Assembly: GCF_014931375.1 (NCBI RefSeq)
Contig: NZ_CP063117.1
Span: 186,001-250,000 of the forward strand
Reading direction: 5' to 3'
Length of the DNA: 64,000 nt
Source: Haemophilus parainfluenzae
GTDB lineage: Bacteria; Pseudomonadota; Gammaproteobacteria; Enterobacterales; Pasteurellaceae
Part shown: positions 19,666 through 28,448 of the stretch, in pieces
Numbering within the stretch: position 1 is the stretch's first letter
Layout: each line of letters opens with the position of its first letter
The notes under the pieces: model-generated
Told to the model about the DNA's origin: nothing
Database searches by the model: none
The model's input: the letters and a program-made list of their open reading frames with translations, nothing else
Translations under genes and position numbers: made by a program

Positions 19666-20190
19666 TTACTTTTGCTTTAAATTAGCTAATACAGCGAACG
19701 GGTTCGGTTTTTTTGCCAATTCTTCAGGCAATTCGCCAAAAACCTGTTCGTGCGCGGACACTTCACAGTGTTCAGATGAATGCATTGGAACAAGCGGTAG
19801 AGCTAAAATAAGTTCGTCTTCCACTGCACCAAGTAAATCTATTTCACCAAACTCATTAAATTCGATTGGCTCATAAATTTCCGGCAAGTCATCAGCCTGA
19901 TCCCAATTAGCCACCGGACTATACATAAAATGACATTCCAATGTTTGTTTGAATGGTTCGCCACAACGTTGACAGTCTAATTCGACATCAACTTGTACTT
20001 GCCCTTTCATCACCACTAATTTTTGTGGATCAATATAAAACGATAATGTTACCTGTGCATCGCTGAGCACTTTCCCCGTAGATTCAGCTAAACGCACTAA
20101 CTGACTAGCGGTATAATAACCATCATAATCAATTCTTTGTTGAGCGTCTTTAACCGGATCAACGGTTAGGGGTAGTTTTACCTTTTGCAT
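19666..20190 (-). CDS. yceD: YceD family (DUF177) protein
   Basis: A 174-residue DUF177 protein. Features are the paired-cysteine segment [12 protein letters not shown] (near 75-86) and the acidic middle ([35 protein letters not shown]). In many bacteria yceD precedes rpmF and the plant homologue is linked to 23S rRNA accumulation; a role in rRNA handling is therefore suggested, not shown. It is first in the cluster leading to acpP. Confidence 0.88.
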   Translation of the reverse strand: MQKVKLPLTVDPVKDAQQRIDYDGYYTASQLVRLAESTGKVLSDAQVTLSFYIDPQKLVVMKGQVQVDVELDCQRCGEPFKQTLECHFMYSPVANWDQADDLPEIYEPIEFNEFGEIDLLGAVEDELILALPLVPMHSSEHCEVSAHEQVFGELPEELAKKPNPFAVLANLKQK

Positions 20191-20323
20191 AGGGTGCGAA
20201 TATTACCTGTTGTCAATAAAATAGTCAAAGGAAATTCGCACTAATTATGAGAAAAGTTCAATCTCTATCTAAACTCTCTCAAGATTTACACCTTTGCAAA
20301 GTGCGGTCATTTTTTCCTGTGTT

Positions 20324-22168
20324 TTACTCAGCATGCTCACTCAAGAAGCCGCCACTTTGATGTTTCCAAAGGCGAGCATAAAGGCCATTTTGTTCAAGCA
20401 ATTCTGCATGAGTCCCTTGCTCGACAATTTGCCCTTTATCTAACACGATTAAACGATCCATTGCTGCAATAGTGGATAAACGGTGAGCGATGGCAATAAC
20501 CGTTTTATTTTCCATCATCTTGTCGAGACTTTCCTGGATCGCCACTTCCACTTCGGAGTCTAGCGCACTGGTCGCTTCATCCAACAGTAAAATTGGCGCA
20601 TCTTTTAACATGACACGCGCAATCGCAATACGTTGGCGTTGGCCACCTGACAGTTTCACCCCACGTTCACCAACATGAGCATCATAGCCTTTTCTACCTT
20701 GCGCATCGCTGAGATAAGGGATGAAATCAGCTGCTTCCGCACGTTTAGCCGCATTGAGCATTTCTTCATCGGTCGCTGTTGGGCGACCATAAATGATGTT
20801 ATCGCGAACAGAACGGTGTAAAAGCGAGGTATCTTGTGTTACAAGACCAATCTGACTACGAAGGCTTTCTTGGCTTACATCTAAAACATTTTGACCATCA
20901 ATGGTAATTGAACCTTCTTGCGCTTCGTAGAAACGTAGAAGTAAATTCACAATGGTTGATTTGCCCGCACCAGAACGACCAATTAAGCCCACTTTTTCAC
21001 CCGGTTTGATGGTGAGATTAAAATGGTTAAGTAACGGTTTATTCGGATCATAGGCAAACGAAACATTATTAAATTTGATCTCACCTTGTTTTACTTCTAA
21101 TGCAACACAATTTGGCTTATCAACAATGGTATGCGGTTTGGTTAGTGTTGCCATACCATCATTCACTGTCCCGATATTTTCAAATAAACGAGCTGATTCC
21201 CACATAATCCAACGAGAAAGACCATTTACACGTAACGCCATCGCGGTTGCTGTAGCTACTGCTCCCACACCGACTTGACCGTTTTGCCACAACACCACGC
21301 CTAAAATCGCGGTGCTTAACGTTAAGAAAATATTGGTTGCATAAGTTAAGGTATCTAATGAACTCCCCAAACGCATCTGTGCATGCACGGTGACCATAAA
21401 TTCTTCCATGGAACGTTTTGCATAATTGGCTTCTCTAGCATCATGTGAAAATAGTTTTACCGTTGCAATATTTGAGTAAGCATCTGTAATACGCCCTGTC
21501 ATTAAAGATCGCGCATCAGCTTGTCGTTGTGCAGTTTTCGCTAAACGAGGAATAAGCAAACGTAAAATAGTCAAAAATGCCACAATCCATAAGAAAAACG
21601 GCACTAAAAACCAGGTATCTAAAGCCGCAAGCACTAAGCCGGAGGTGATAAAATATACGGCAACATACACCAGCATATCCGCAATGGTCATGACGGTATC
21701 ACGCACCGCAAGCGCAGTTTGCATCACTTTCGCCGATACACGACCTGCAAATTCATCTTGGTAGAAACTTAAGCTTTGCCCCAGCATCAAACGGTGGAAA
21801 TTCCAACGCAAACGCATTGGGAATACCCCTTGTAACGTTTGTAAGCGTACATTCACGCCCACAAATGACCATACAATACTGAAAATGAGCAAAGCTGCCA
21901 TACCGGCAAGCAAATGCCCTTTTTCTTGCCAAAGTGTGGTTGGTGAATAAGCGCCGAGCCAATCTACTAATAATCCCATAAATTGGAAAAGTAAGGCTTC
22001 CATCACCCCAGTACCGACCGTCAATACCGCGAGTAAAAAGATCCAGCCCTTCATGCCATCAATGCTTGACCAAATAAAACGGAACAAGCCTTTTTCAGGC
22101 GTCGTTGGATTGCTTTCCGGATAAGGATTTAAACGGTTTTCAAACCATGAAAATATTTTATTAAACAT
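20324..22168 (-). CDS. ABC exporter, fused permease and ATPase
   Basis: A 614-residue half-transporter of the MsbA/multidrug type. Six membrane helices lie in residues about 40-330. The nucleotide-binding domain follows: Walker A GRSGAGKST, Q-loop, signature LSGGQRQRIA, Walker B ILLLDEATSALD, and the AHRLST histidine switch. All catalytic residues are present, so a homodimer is possible. Substrate is unknown. It is preceded 75 bp upstream by an AraC-type regulator on the same strand. An uptake signal lies 24 bp beyond its 3' end. Confidence 0.88.
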   Translation of the reverse strand: MFNKIFSWFENRLNPYPESNPTTPEKGLFRFIWSSIDGMKGWIFLLAVLTVGTGVMEALLFQFMGLLVDWLGAYSPTTLWQEKGHLLAGMAALLIFSIVWSFVGVNVRLQTLQGVFPMRLRWNFHRLMLGQSLSFYQDEFAGRVSAKVMQTALAVRDTVMTIADMLVYVAVYFITSGLVLAALDTWFLVPFFLWIVAFLTILRLLIPRLAKTAQRQADARSLMTGRITDAYSNIATVKLFSHDAREANYAKRSMEEFMVTVHAQMRLGSSLDTLTYATNIFLTLSTAILGVVLWQNGQVGVGAVATATAMALRVNGLSRWIMWESARLFENIGTVNDGMATLTKPHTIVDKPNCVALEVKQGEIKFNNVSFAYDPNKPLLNHFNLTIKPGEKVGLIGRSGAGKSTIVNLLLRFYEAQEGSITIDGQNVLDVSQESLRSQIGLVTQDTSLLHRSVRDNIIYGRPTATDEEMLNAAKRAEAADFIPYLSDAQGRKGYDAHVGERGVKLSGGQRQRIAIARVMLKDAPILLLDEATSALDSEVEVAIQESLDKMMENKTVIAIAHRLSTIAAMDRLIVLDKGQIVEQGTHAELLEQNGLYARLWKHQSGGFLSEHAE

Positions 22169-22243
22169 AATAATACCCTAAAAATACAAGGCGACAGTGC
22201 CGCCTAAAGTGCGGTCATTATAGCGTAAGTTTTGAACGATGGG

Positions 22244-23137
22244 CTACGCTTTACGAAACTGACTCGGTGAAAGCCCATAAATTGCCTTAAATGCTTTACT
22301 AAAATGTGCTTCTGATTGATACCCCACTTCAAGGGTGATTGCCAAAATAGTCTTTTGCGTATTTTTCAATAAAACAGCCGCCATTTCTAACCGCACTTGT
22401 GTGAGAAATTTTCCTGGTGGCATCCCGAGTTGCTGTTGAAATATCCGCATAAACGTTGCACGAGACATAGATGCCAACTCGGCTAATTGCTCAATATTCC
22501 AATCTAATTGAGGTGAAAACAGGATTTTTTCAAGGACTTGATTCAGTCTTTTATCCTGCAACGCGGCTAATAAACCCTGATTGAGTAAACCTATTTGCTG
22601 AGCATGACGCAAAATATAAATAAACAACACATTTGATAGCGCGTCTATCACGGATTTTGTGCCTTGCTCCGGTTTCTCAGCTTCTTGTAAAAAAAGTGAA
22701 ACCAAAGGCTGCACAGGCGTATTTTGTAGCGAAAGATGTAAATGATCAGGTAACGAATCAATTAATAAAGACGGTTTTTGATAATAAAACGTCCCACAAA
22801 ACATCTTCAGATCAGGCGTACCTGCTCCTATTTGATGGACATTAAAAAGTGCGTTTGATTGCTCTCTCTGTAGGCTATTCTCTCTTTTTTGTTGAGAACT
22901 GCCCAAAAAGTGTGGTCGATTTTGAGGGAGAAAAAAGAGATCGCCTTTTTTTAAATGAAATTGTTTTCCCGTCAAGGTTACCCAACACTCACCTTGCTCG
23001 ATTAAATGAAATAAACCTTGATATTCCGCTGCATCAGGCTGATTTTCAACTTGCCAATCCCCTTGAAACAAGCAGCGAATATTGATTTCCCCGCGCACTT
23101 GTGCCAGTTGCGTTAATTTATCTAAATAATCCATCAT
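22244..23137 (-). CDS. AraC-family transcriptional regulator with cupin domain
   Basis: A 297-residue regulator. The N-terminal half is a cupin-type sensor (GLFHLIEQGECWVTL, LKKGDLFFLPQNRPH). The C-terminal about 100 residues hold two helix-turn-helix units (IEQLAELASMSRATFMRIFQ and AITLEVGYQSEAHFSKAF) and the typical ending GLSPSQFRKA. It is divergent from the AhpD-like gene 100 bp away, which is the most likely target; the downstream ABC exporter is another. The ligand is unknown. Confidence 0.87.
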   Translation of the reverse strand: MMDYLDKLTQLAQVRGEINIRCLFQGDWQVENQPDAAEYQGLFHLIEQGECWVTLTGKQFHLKKGDLFFLPQNRPHFLGSSQQKRENSLQREQSNALFNVHQIGAGTPDLKMFCGTFYYQKPSLLIDSLPDHLHLSLQNTPVQPLVSLFLQEAEKPEQGTKSVIDALSNVLFIYILRHAQQIGLLNQGLLAALQDKRLNQVLEKILFSPQLDWNIEQLAELASMSRATFMRIFQQQLGMPPGKFLTQVRLEMAAVLLKNTQKTILAITLEVGYQSEAHFSKAFKAIYGLSPSQFRKA

Positions 23138-23166
23138 GAGATTTTCCGTCTAAAAGTTAAGACAAT

Positions 23167-23199
23167 TTGACAAGTATCATACGCTAATCTGCTTATAAT
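23167..23199 (+). promoter_or_regulatory. Candidate promoter of the AhpD-like gene, long spacer
   Basis: A perfect TTGACA (23167-23172) and a perfect TATAAT (23194-23199) are separated by 21 bp, four more than optimal. Such spacing usually gives a weak basal promoter that needs an activator, which would fit the divergent AraC-type regulator. Confidence 0.4.
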
Positions 23200-23237
23200 T
23201 TCTCTCGAAATTTGTACTAAATTTAAGGAGAAAAACA

Positions 23238-23582
23238 ATGTTTGCAGATTGGAAAAATGATGTAGCACACGTTAAAAAATCATTCGGTGCATTAGGTAAA
23301 AAATACCCAAAAATGTTACAAGCTTACGGCGCATTAGGTGCGGCTGCAGCAGAAGGTAACGTATTAGATGCCAAAACCCGTGAATTAATTGCATTAGCGG
23401 TTGCCGTAACAACTCGTTGTGAAAGCTGCATTGGCGTGCATGCTGATGAAGCTGTGAAAGCAGGTGCAACTGAAGAAGAAGTGGCAGCAGCATTAGCGAT
23501 GTCTATCGCATTAAATGCAGGTGCAGCTTACACCTATTCTCTTCGTGCATTAGAAGCTTACAACGCACAAAAAGGCGAATAA
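23238..23582 (+). CDS. Carboxymuconolactone decarboxylase / AhpD-like protein
   Basis: A 114-residue protein of the CMD/AhpD family. The redox motif CxxC with its downstream histidine is present (Cys61-Glu-Ser-Cys64, His68 in CESCIGVH), as in alkylhydroperoxidases that reduce peroxides or peroxiredoxins. It has a strong Shine-Dalgarno (AAGGAG, 7 bp) and a terminator directly downstream, so it is a single-gene unit. Codon use (GCA, GGT, GAA) suggests high expression. The substrate is not known. Confidence 0.88.
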   Translation: MFADWKNDVAHVKKSFGALGKKYPKMLQAYGALGAAAAEGNVLDAKTRELIALAVAVTTRCESCIGVHADEAVKAGATEEEVAAALAMSIALNAGAAYTYSLRALEAYNAQKGE

Positions 23583-23608
23583 TTCGCAAGGAACTTTATG
23601 ATTCTTTT

Positions 23609-23632
23609 AGCCCTCATTTGAGGGCTTTTTTT
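23609..23632 (+). terminator. Terminator after the AhpD-like gene
   Basis: AGCCCTCA with TGAGGGCT (23609-23626, TT loop), then a T7 run. Confidence 0.9.
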
Positions 23633-23653
23633 ATCTCTAAAATTGACCGCACT

Positions 23654-24709
23654 TTAAAATAAATTCAATGCTCTCATCTGAGCCACTACTTGATCTACCT
23701 GAATTTCAGCCATTAAATTTTTGCCTTTTAATTTTGTCGCCCAAGGCAATTCACTTGAAGGTTTTCCTTGTTCTTTTTGCACATTTTCTTCATATACTGA
23801 CACCACATTATCCAAATTATGATAAGGCGCGGTGCGCAATGGATTGTGATAGGCATACAATCCAATGACAGGTGTTCCTTGCGTGGTAGCGATATGAGCT
23901 GGACCAGAATCAGGCGAGATGACTAAATTTGCTTGATGAATTAATGCAGCAAGTTGTTTCAAACTGGTTTTTCCAGATGCATCAACCGGTTCAAAATCAC
24001 AAAGTGCGATAATTTTTTTCACCATTTCTAATTCGCGTTTTGCTGGCGAGCTACAAAAAATCACATTCACATGATGTTGATGAGCAATATTTGCCACTTC
24101 CGCATAACGCTCTACCAACCAATCTTTCTCGGCTTTACTAGAACAAGGGGAAATAATCAGATTTTTACGTGTAGGATCAATGAACTGTTTGGCATATTCT
24201 CGATCTGAATCAGAAATTGCCAATTGCCAAGAAAGCATTTCTGCTGGTGGTACACCAAGATAATCTGCAAAAGCCATGAAGCCGTCTAGCACATGAGGCG
24301 TTTTCGGATCTTGAACTCGACGATTCACAAACAACCACTGTCCTTCTCGAGAACGTTTTTTGCCAAACCCAATTTTATATTTCGCTTGAATACCAAGAGA
24401 AATAATCGAAGCACGAAATGCTGTCTGCATATTCAAAAGCGCATCAAATTGATTGTTTTTCAAAAACATCCATAAATTCCACACGCCTTTCCAACCGCTC
24501 TTTTTATCGTAAGGGACAAGCTCCACGCCTTCAATGCCAGAAAGAAGGCCCATTTCTGTTTTTCCCACAATCCACGTTAATTTTGTTTGCGGCCAATAAC
24601 GTTGAATATGTTGTACCACCGCAAGTGCATGGCAAACATCACCCACCGCAGACAAACGCAAAATACAAAGTGATTTAGGGGGAGAGGTAAAAAGTGGAGA
24701 ATGGGACAT
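23654..24709 (-). CDS. opsX: LPS heptosyltransferase I, OpsX type
   Basis: GT9-family enzyme adding the first heptose to Kdo in the LPS inner core. Features are the N-terminal LRLSAVGDVCHALAVV (17-32) and the nucleotide-sugar site SPDSGPAHIATTQGTPVIGLY. There are 351 residues. It is divergent from kdkA across 77 bp, the same pairing known in H. influenzae, whose inner core has a single phosphorylated Kdo. That context favours OpsX over WaaC/WaaF. It acts at the cytoplasmic face of the inner membrane. Confidence 0.9.
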   Translation of the reverse strand: MSHSPLFTSPPKSLCILRLSAVGDVCHALAVVQHIQRYWPQTKLTWIVGKTEMGLLSGIEGVELVPYDKKSGWKGVWNLWMFLKNNQFDALLNMQTAFRASIISLGIQAKYKIGFGKKRSREGQWLFVNRRVQDPKTPHVLDGFMAFADYLGVPPAEMLSWQLAISDSDREYAKQFIDPTRKNLIISPCSSKAEKDWLVERYAEVANIAHQHHVNVIFCSSPAKRELEMVKKIIALCDFEPVDASGKTSLKQLAALIHQANLVISPDSGPAHIATTQGTPVIGLYAYHNPLRTAPYHNLDNVVSVYEENVQKEQGKPSSELPWATKLKGKNLMAEIQVDQVVAQMRALNLF

Positions 24710-24786
24710 TTGAGTTCCTCGCGCATTTAATTTCCGTCTATTTTAAAGTAGAATGAGAGCATTTTCTATTATTCGGTTCAACTAAA

Positions 24787-25521
24787 ATGCTTGAATTCCA
24801 ACAAGATAATCAATTCTTTCTTTTTAATCTCACAGAAAAACCAACAGAGCCCGCTTCATTTTTTGAATCAGCTTTTTGGGAAAAACAACAACGTATTATC
24901 GGTTCAGCCAAAGGACGCGGCACAACCTATTTCCTGAATACAAAAGATCTGTTTGGTGTAAACACTGCCCTCCGTCATTATTATCGCGGTGGTTTATGGG
25001 GAAAATTCAACAACGATCGCTATCGTTTTCAATCATTGACTGAAACTCGCAGCGTGGCGGAATTTCAGCTTTTAAATCAACTCCATCAAGCAGGTGTAGC
25101 CGTACCCAAACCGATTGCTGCACGTGTTAAAAAAGGCAAACTAGGAATTTGCTACCAAGCGGATATCTTGAGTGAAAAGATCGAAAATGCCCAGGATCTG
25201 ACCGCACTTTTACAAACACAGCAACTGCCGAATGACATCTGGCAAGCCATTGGTAAATTAATTCGTCAGCTGCATGATTTACAAATTTGCCATACGGATC
25301 TCAATGCCCATAATATTCTCGTTCAACAACTCGGAAATGAACAAAAATGTTGGCTCATTGATTTCGATAAGTGCAGTCAAAAATCAGGCGATTTTTGGAA
25401 ACAAAGCAACCTAGAAAGATTACACCGCTCTTTTGTCAAAGAAGTCGGCAGAATGAATATTCAATTCAATGAAGAAAACTGGGCTGAGTTATTGAAAGGT
25501 TATAACACCCCAAACGCCTAA
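24787..25521 (+). CDS. kdkA: Kdo kinase
   Basis: Phosphorylates O-4 of the single Kdo in Haemophilus-type LPS. It is a protein-kinase-like fold with a catalytic loop CHTDLNAHNILV (Asp and Asn) and the metal-binding LIDFDKC (DFD in place of DFG). Residues 45-70 carry the glycine-containing RGTTYFLNTKD and HYYRGGLWGK segments. The 244-residue length equals known KdkA proteins (about 241). Convergent neighbours and the divergent opsX give the expected inner-core context. Confidence 0.94.
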   Translation: MLEFQQDNQFFLFNLTEKPTEPASFFESAFWEKQQRIIGSAKGRGTTYFLNTKDLFGVNTALRHYYRGGLWGKFNNDRYRFQSLTETRSVAEFQLLNQLHQAGVAVPKPIAARVKKGKLGICYQADILSEKIENAQDLTALLQTQQLPNDIWQAIGKLIRQLHDLQICHTDLNAHNILVQQLGNEQKCWLIDFDKCSQKSGDFWKQSNLERLHRSFVKEVGRMNIQFNEENWAELLKGYNTPNA

Positions 25522-25563
25522 GAAAGGACAATAAAAAAGACCGCCTAATGCGATCTCAATAGA

Positions 25564-25640
25564 TGGTCCCCCTTGCCGGACTTGAACCAGCGACCAAGCG
25601 ATTATGAGTCGCCTGCTCTAACCGACTGAGCTAAAGGGGG
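25564..25640 (-). tRNA. ileX: tRNA-Ile2 (anticodon CAT, lysidine type)
   Basis: A 77-nt cloverleaf with encoded CCA. The acceptor stem CCCCCTT/AAGGGGG is perfect, the T stem is GCTGG/CCGGC with TTCAAGT loop, and the anticodon loop is CTCATAA. The anticodon arm and variable region (GGCGACTCATAATCGCTTGGTCGC) are as in E. coli tRNA-Ile2, so the CAT is read as a lysidine-modified isoleucine tRNA for AUA, not methionine. Confidence 0.92.
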
Positions 25641-25686
25641 AAAGTGCGGGTGATTATAGAGAAATAATCCGTTGAAGTCTATATAC

Positions 25687-25722
25687 AAAAGGATGGTCGT
25701 TTGAAAATTGACCATCCTTTTT
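25687..25722 (-). terminator. glyS terminator
   Basis: AAAAGGATGGTC pairs with GACCATCCTTTT (12-bp stem, short loop), with T-rich sequence on the glyS side. It lies 8 bp after the glyS stop. Confidence 0.85.
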
Positions 25723-25729
25723 AGATCTA

Positions 25730-27796
25730 TTATTGCAATACCGAAATATCCGCCACTTGTAAGAACAGGCCTTGTAACGTGTTTAAAATCGCTAAGCGGT
25801 TTTGGCGTAATGCTGGATCTTCAGCATTTACCATTACGTTATCAAAGAAACTGTCTACCGGTGCACGTAAGTTCGCTAATTTATCTAATACTGCGGTGTA
25901 ATCGCCTTGTGCTATAAGCGGTTGTACTTCAGTGCGTAATGCAAGTACGGCTTCAGCAAGGGCTTTTTCTGCTGGCTCTACACAAGCGGTCAAATTGATC
26001 TCGCCAATTGCAGCATCCGCTTTCGCTAAGATATTGCTTACACGTTTGTTTGCTGCTGCTAACGCTTCCGCTGAATCTAAAGTACGGAAGTGTGAAACCG
26101 CACGCACGCGCGCATCAAAATCAGCAGGACGAGTTGGACGACGCGCCAATACCGCTTGAATCACATCCACTGCAATGCCTTCATCTTGATACCATGCACG
26201 GAAACGACCGAGCATGAAGTCCACTACATCAGCAACCACGTTTTGATTCGTGAGTTTATCACCGAAAAGTGCGGCTGATTTTGTCACTAAATCTTCTAAA
26301 TCAAGTGGTAAGTTTTTTTCTACGATAATACGTAATGCACCTAATGCCGCACGACGCAATGCAAATGGGTCTGCGCTGCCTTTTGGCGCTTGGCCGATAC
26401 CGAAGATACCCGTTAGGGTGTCAAATTTATCCGCTAAAGCGACCGCACTTGCAACGAGTGATTTAGGTAATTCATCCCCTGCAAAACGTGGCATATATTG
26501 TTCGTTTAATGCCACTGCGACTTCTTCATCTTCACCGTCATGACGAGCATAATGCATCCCCATTACACCTTGCGTATCGGTAAATTCAAACACCATGTTG
26601 GTCATTAAGTCACATTTTGATAGTAAACCCGCACGTTTTGCTTTTACTTCGTCTGCACCGATTTGTTTTGCAATTTCACCTGCAAGTTGTTCAATACGGT
26701 CAGTTTTGTCTTTCAATGTACCGAGTTGTTGTTGGAACAATACGGTTTCTAAGCGTGGTAAACGATCAACCAGTTTTTGTTTTAAGTCGGTTTTGAAGAA
26801 GAATTCCGCATCGGTTAAACGTGGGCGAACCACTTTTTCATTCCCTTCGATAATCGCGGTTGGATCTTCTGGATTGATGTTCGATACAAAAATAAAGTGC
26901 GGTAATAATTTGCCGTCTTTGTCATAAATTGGGAAATATTTTTGGTCACCTTTCATAGTGTAAACCAACGCTTCCGCTGGCACCGCTAAGAAACGCTCTT
27001 CAAATTTTGCCGCTAAAACGTTTGGATATTCCACCAATGAGGTCACTTCTTCAAGCAAGCTTTCTTCAATGTCCGCCACGCCGCCAAGTGCGGTCGCTTT
27101 TGCTTGAGATTTTGCCAAAATTTCTGCTTTACGCTCATTAAAATCTGCTACTACAGAACCTTTTTCACGCAATAATTGTGGATATTGGTCGGCATGTTGA
27201 ATTTCGAATTCTTTCTCGCCTAAGAAACGGTGACCGCGAATGGTGCGCGCACTTGCCACACCTAAAATTTCGCCTTCGATTAACTCATCACCTAACAACA
27301 TCGTCACTGTGTGAACCGGACGGATAAATTGCACGGTTTTGTCTGCCCAACGCATTGGTTTTGGAATTGGCAATTTCGCCAACGCATTTGCCACAATGTC
27401 GTTAAGCAAGTTTTTGGTCGGCTGACCTTCAATTTTTGCACGGTGAACAAGCCATTCACCTTTATCAGTTGCAATGCGTTCTGCTTGTTCAACAGTAATG
27501 CCACAACCACGCGCCCAGCCTTCTGCTGCTTTAGTTGGTTTACCTTCCGCATCAAAAGCGGCTGAGACTGCAGGACCGCGTTTTTCGATTTCTTTGCTTG
27601 GTTGCTGTGTGGCTAAGTTCAATACTTTCACCGCCAAACGACGCGGCGCCGCAAACCACTCGATTTTATCGAAGGTTACGCCAGCTTGGTTTAATTCCGC
27701 CTCAACGTTATCCGCAAAAGAGGTTGCTAATGTTTTGAGAGCTTTTGGTGGCAGCTCTTCTGTGCCGATTTCTACTAGGAAGTTTTGGGTTGTCAT
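25730..27796 (-). CDS. glyS: Glycyl-tRNA synthetase beta subunit
   Basis: Large subunit of the alpha2beta2 glycyl-tRNA synthetase. It begins with the family signature [15 protein letters not shown] (residues 6-20) and contains the HD-type region and the C-terminal anticodon-binding domain ([22 protein letters not shown]). The 688-residue length matches E. coli GlyS (689). Unlike the common adjacent glyQ-glyS arrangement, glyQ lies 3.3 kb away with five genes and a repeat element between them. Confidence 0.97.
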   Translation of the reverse strand: MTTQNFLVEIGTEELPPKALKTLATSFADNVEAELNQAGVTFDKIEWFAAPRRLAVKVLNLATQQPSKEIEKRGPAVSAAFDAEGKPTKAAEGWARGCGITVEQAERIATDKGEWLVHRAKIEGQPTKNLLNDIVANALAKLPIPKPMRWADKTVQFIRPVHTVTMLLGDELIEGEILGVASARTIRGHRFLGEKEFEIQHADQYPQLLREKGSVVADFNERKAEILAKSQAKATALGGVADIEESLLEEVTSLVEYPNVLAAKFEERFLAVPAEALVYTMKGDQKYFPIYDKDGKLLPHFIFVSNINPEDPTAIIEGNEKVVRPRLTDAEFFFKTDLKQKLVDRLPRLETVLFQQQLGTLKDKTDRIEQLAGEIAKQIGADEVKAKRAGLLSKCDLMTNMVFEFTDTQGVMGMHYARHDGEDEEVAVALNEQYMPRFAGDELPKSLVASAVALADKFDTLTGIFGIGQAPKGSADPFALRRAALGALRIIVEKNLPLDLEDLVTKSAALFGDKLTNQNVVADVVDFMLGRFRAWYQDEGIAVDVIQAVLARRPTRPADFDARVRAVSHFRTLDSAEALAAANKRVSNILAKADAAIGEINLTACVEPAEKALAEAVLALRTEVQPLIAQGDYTAVLDKLANLRAPVDSFFDNVMVNAEDPALRQNRLAILNTLQGLFLQVADISVLQ

Positions 27797-27852
27797 TTTG
27801 TTTCTCTTATTTAAAAATTCTGTAGATTTAAATTCTTATTTTCTTTGTTATT

Positions 27853-28061
27853 ACCTCTGCCAAATCTCCCCTAACCCCTCTTTGCTAAAGAGGGGATTGG
27901 ATCTTTGGAGGGTTAAATATTTATGTTCTACTTTAACGTTTTTTGAAAGCAGATAATTTAATCTCTATTGAAATTAAAATGTAAATGAGTCAGTTACTAT
28001 CAATTTACTCAATAAATCCCCCTCTTTAGCAAAGAGGGGTTAGGGGAGATTTGGCAGAGGT
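27853..28061. repeat. Palindromic repeat pair, copy 1 (REPIN-like)
   Basis: Two 43-bp arms in inverted orientation (27853-27895 and 28019-28061) enclose a 123-bp AT-rich spacer. Each arm has an outer foot AAATCTCCCCTAA and an inner perfect hairpin CCCCTCTTT-GCT-AAAGAGGGG. It lies between the glyS start and the 3' end of the DUF559 gene. The spacer has no gene and does not resemble the spacer of the second copy. Confidence 0.85.
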
Positions 28062-28077
28062 TAATCCAACCTCATAC

Positions 28078-28443
28078 TCAATCAGCCCTCACATTCTCCA
28101 AAAACAAATAAATCTGCTCTACTACACCTTCAATTTCACGCATGACTTCATCATTACTAAATCGCATCACCGTAAAACCAAGTGAATTTAATTCTGCATC
28201 TCGCAATGCGTCTTTTTCCTGATAATCAGGTTCATAGTGCTGACTACCATCTAATTCGATAATCAGCTTTGCTTTCGCACAATAAAAATCAACGATATAA
28301 CTTAAAAGTGGCTTTTGTCGATTAAATCGAAATCCTAATAATTGATCTCGATTGATGCGTTGCCATAATTTTCTTTCCGCATCCGTTTGATCCACTCGCA
28401 ATTTCTGCGAATTCTCTTTTAAGTATTTTTCATAGGGTTGCAT
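28078..28443 (-). CDS. DUF559 endonuclease-like protein
   Basis: A 121-residue single-domain protein of the DUF559 family, related to the very-short-patch-repair/PD-(D/E)XK fold. The likely catalytic residues are Asp52 in IVDFYC, Glu63 and Asp65 in IIELDGSQH, with His69 following; the N-terminal ERKLW and FRFNRQKPL stretch is typical. No biochemical role is established for the family. Its stop lies 16 bp from the right arm of the palindromic repeat pair. The gene is 5 bp after the phosphatase gene and may be read from it. Confidence 0.85.
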   Translation of the reverse strand: MQPYEKYLKENSQKLRVDQTDAERKLWQRINRDQLLGFRFNRQKPLLSYIVDFYCAKAKLIIELDGSQHYEPDYQEKDALRDAELNSLGFTVMRFSNDEVMREIEGVVEQIYLFLENVRAD

Positions 28444-28448
28444 GAACG

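Noticed and set aside
25564..25640. Elongator tRNA-Met because the anticodon is CAT
   Set aside because: The anticodon arm, variable loop and acceptor layout match tRNA-Ile2 (lysidine type) rather than tRNA-Met.
27853..28061. The GGGGTTAGGGG sequence in the repeat arms as a G-quadruplex or telomere-like site
   Set aside because: Each arm has only two clear G4 runs in usable order, and the perfect hairpin is a simpler explanation.
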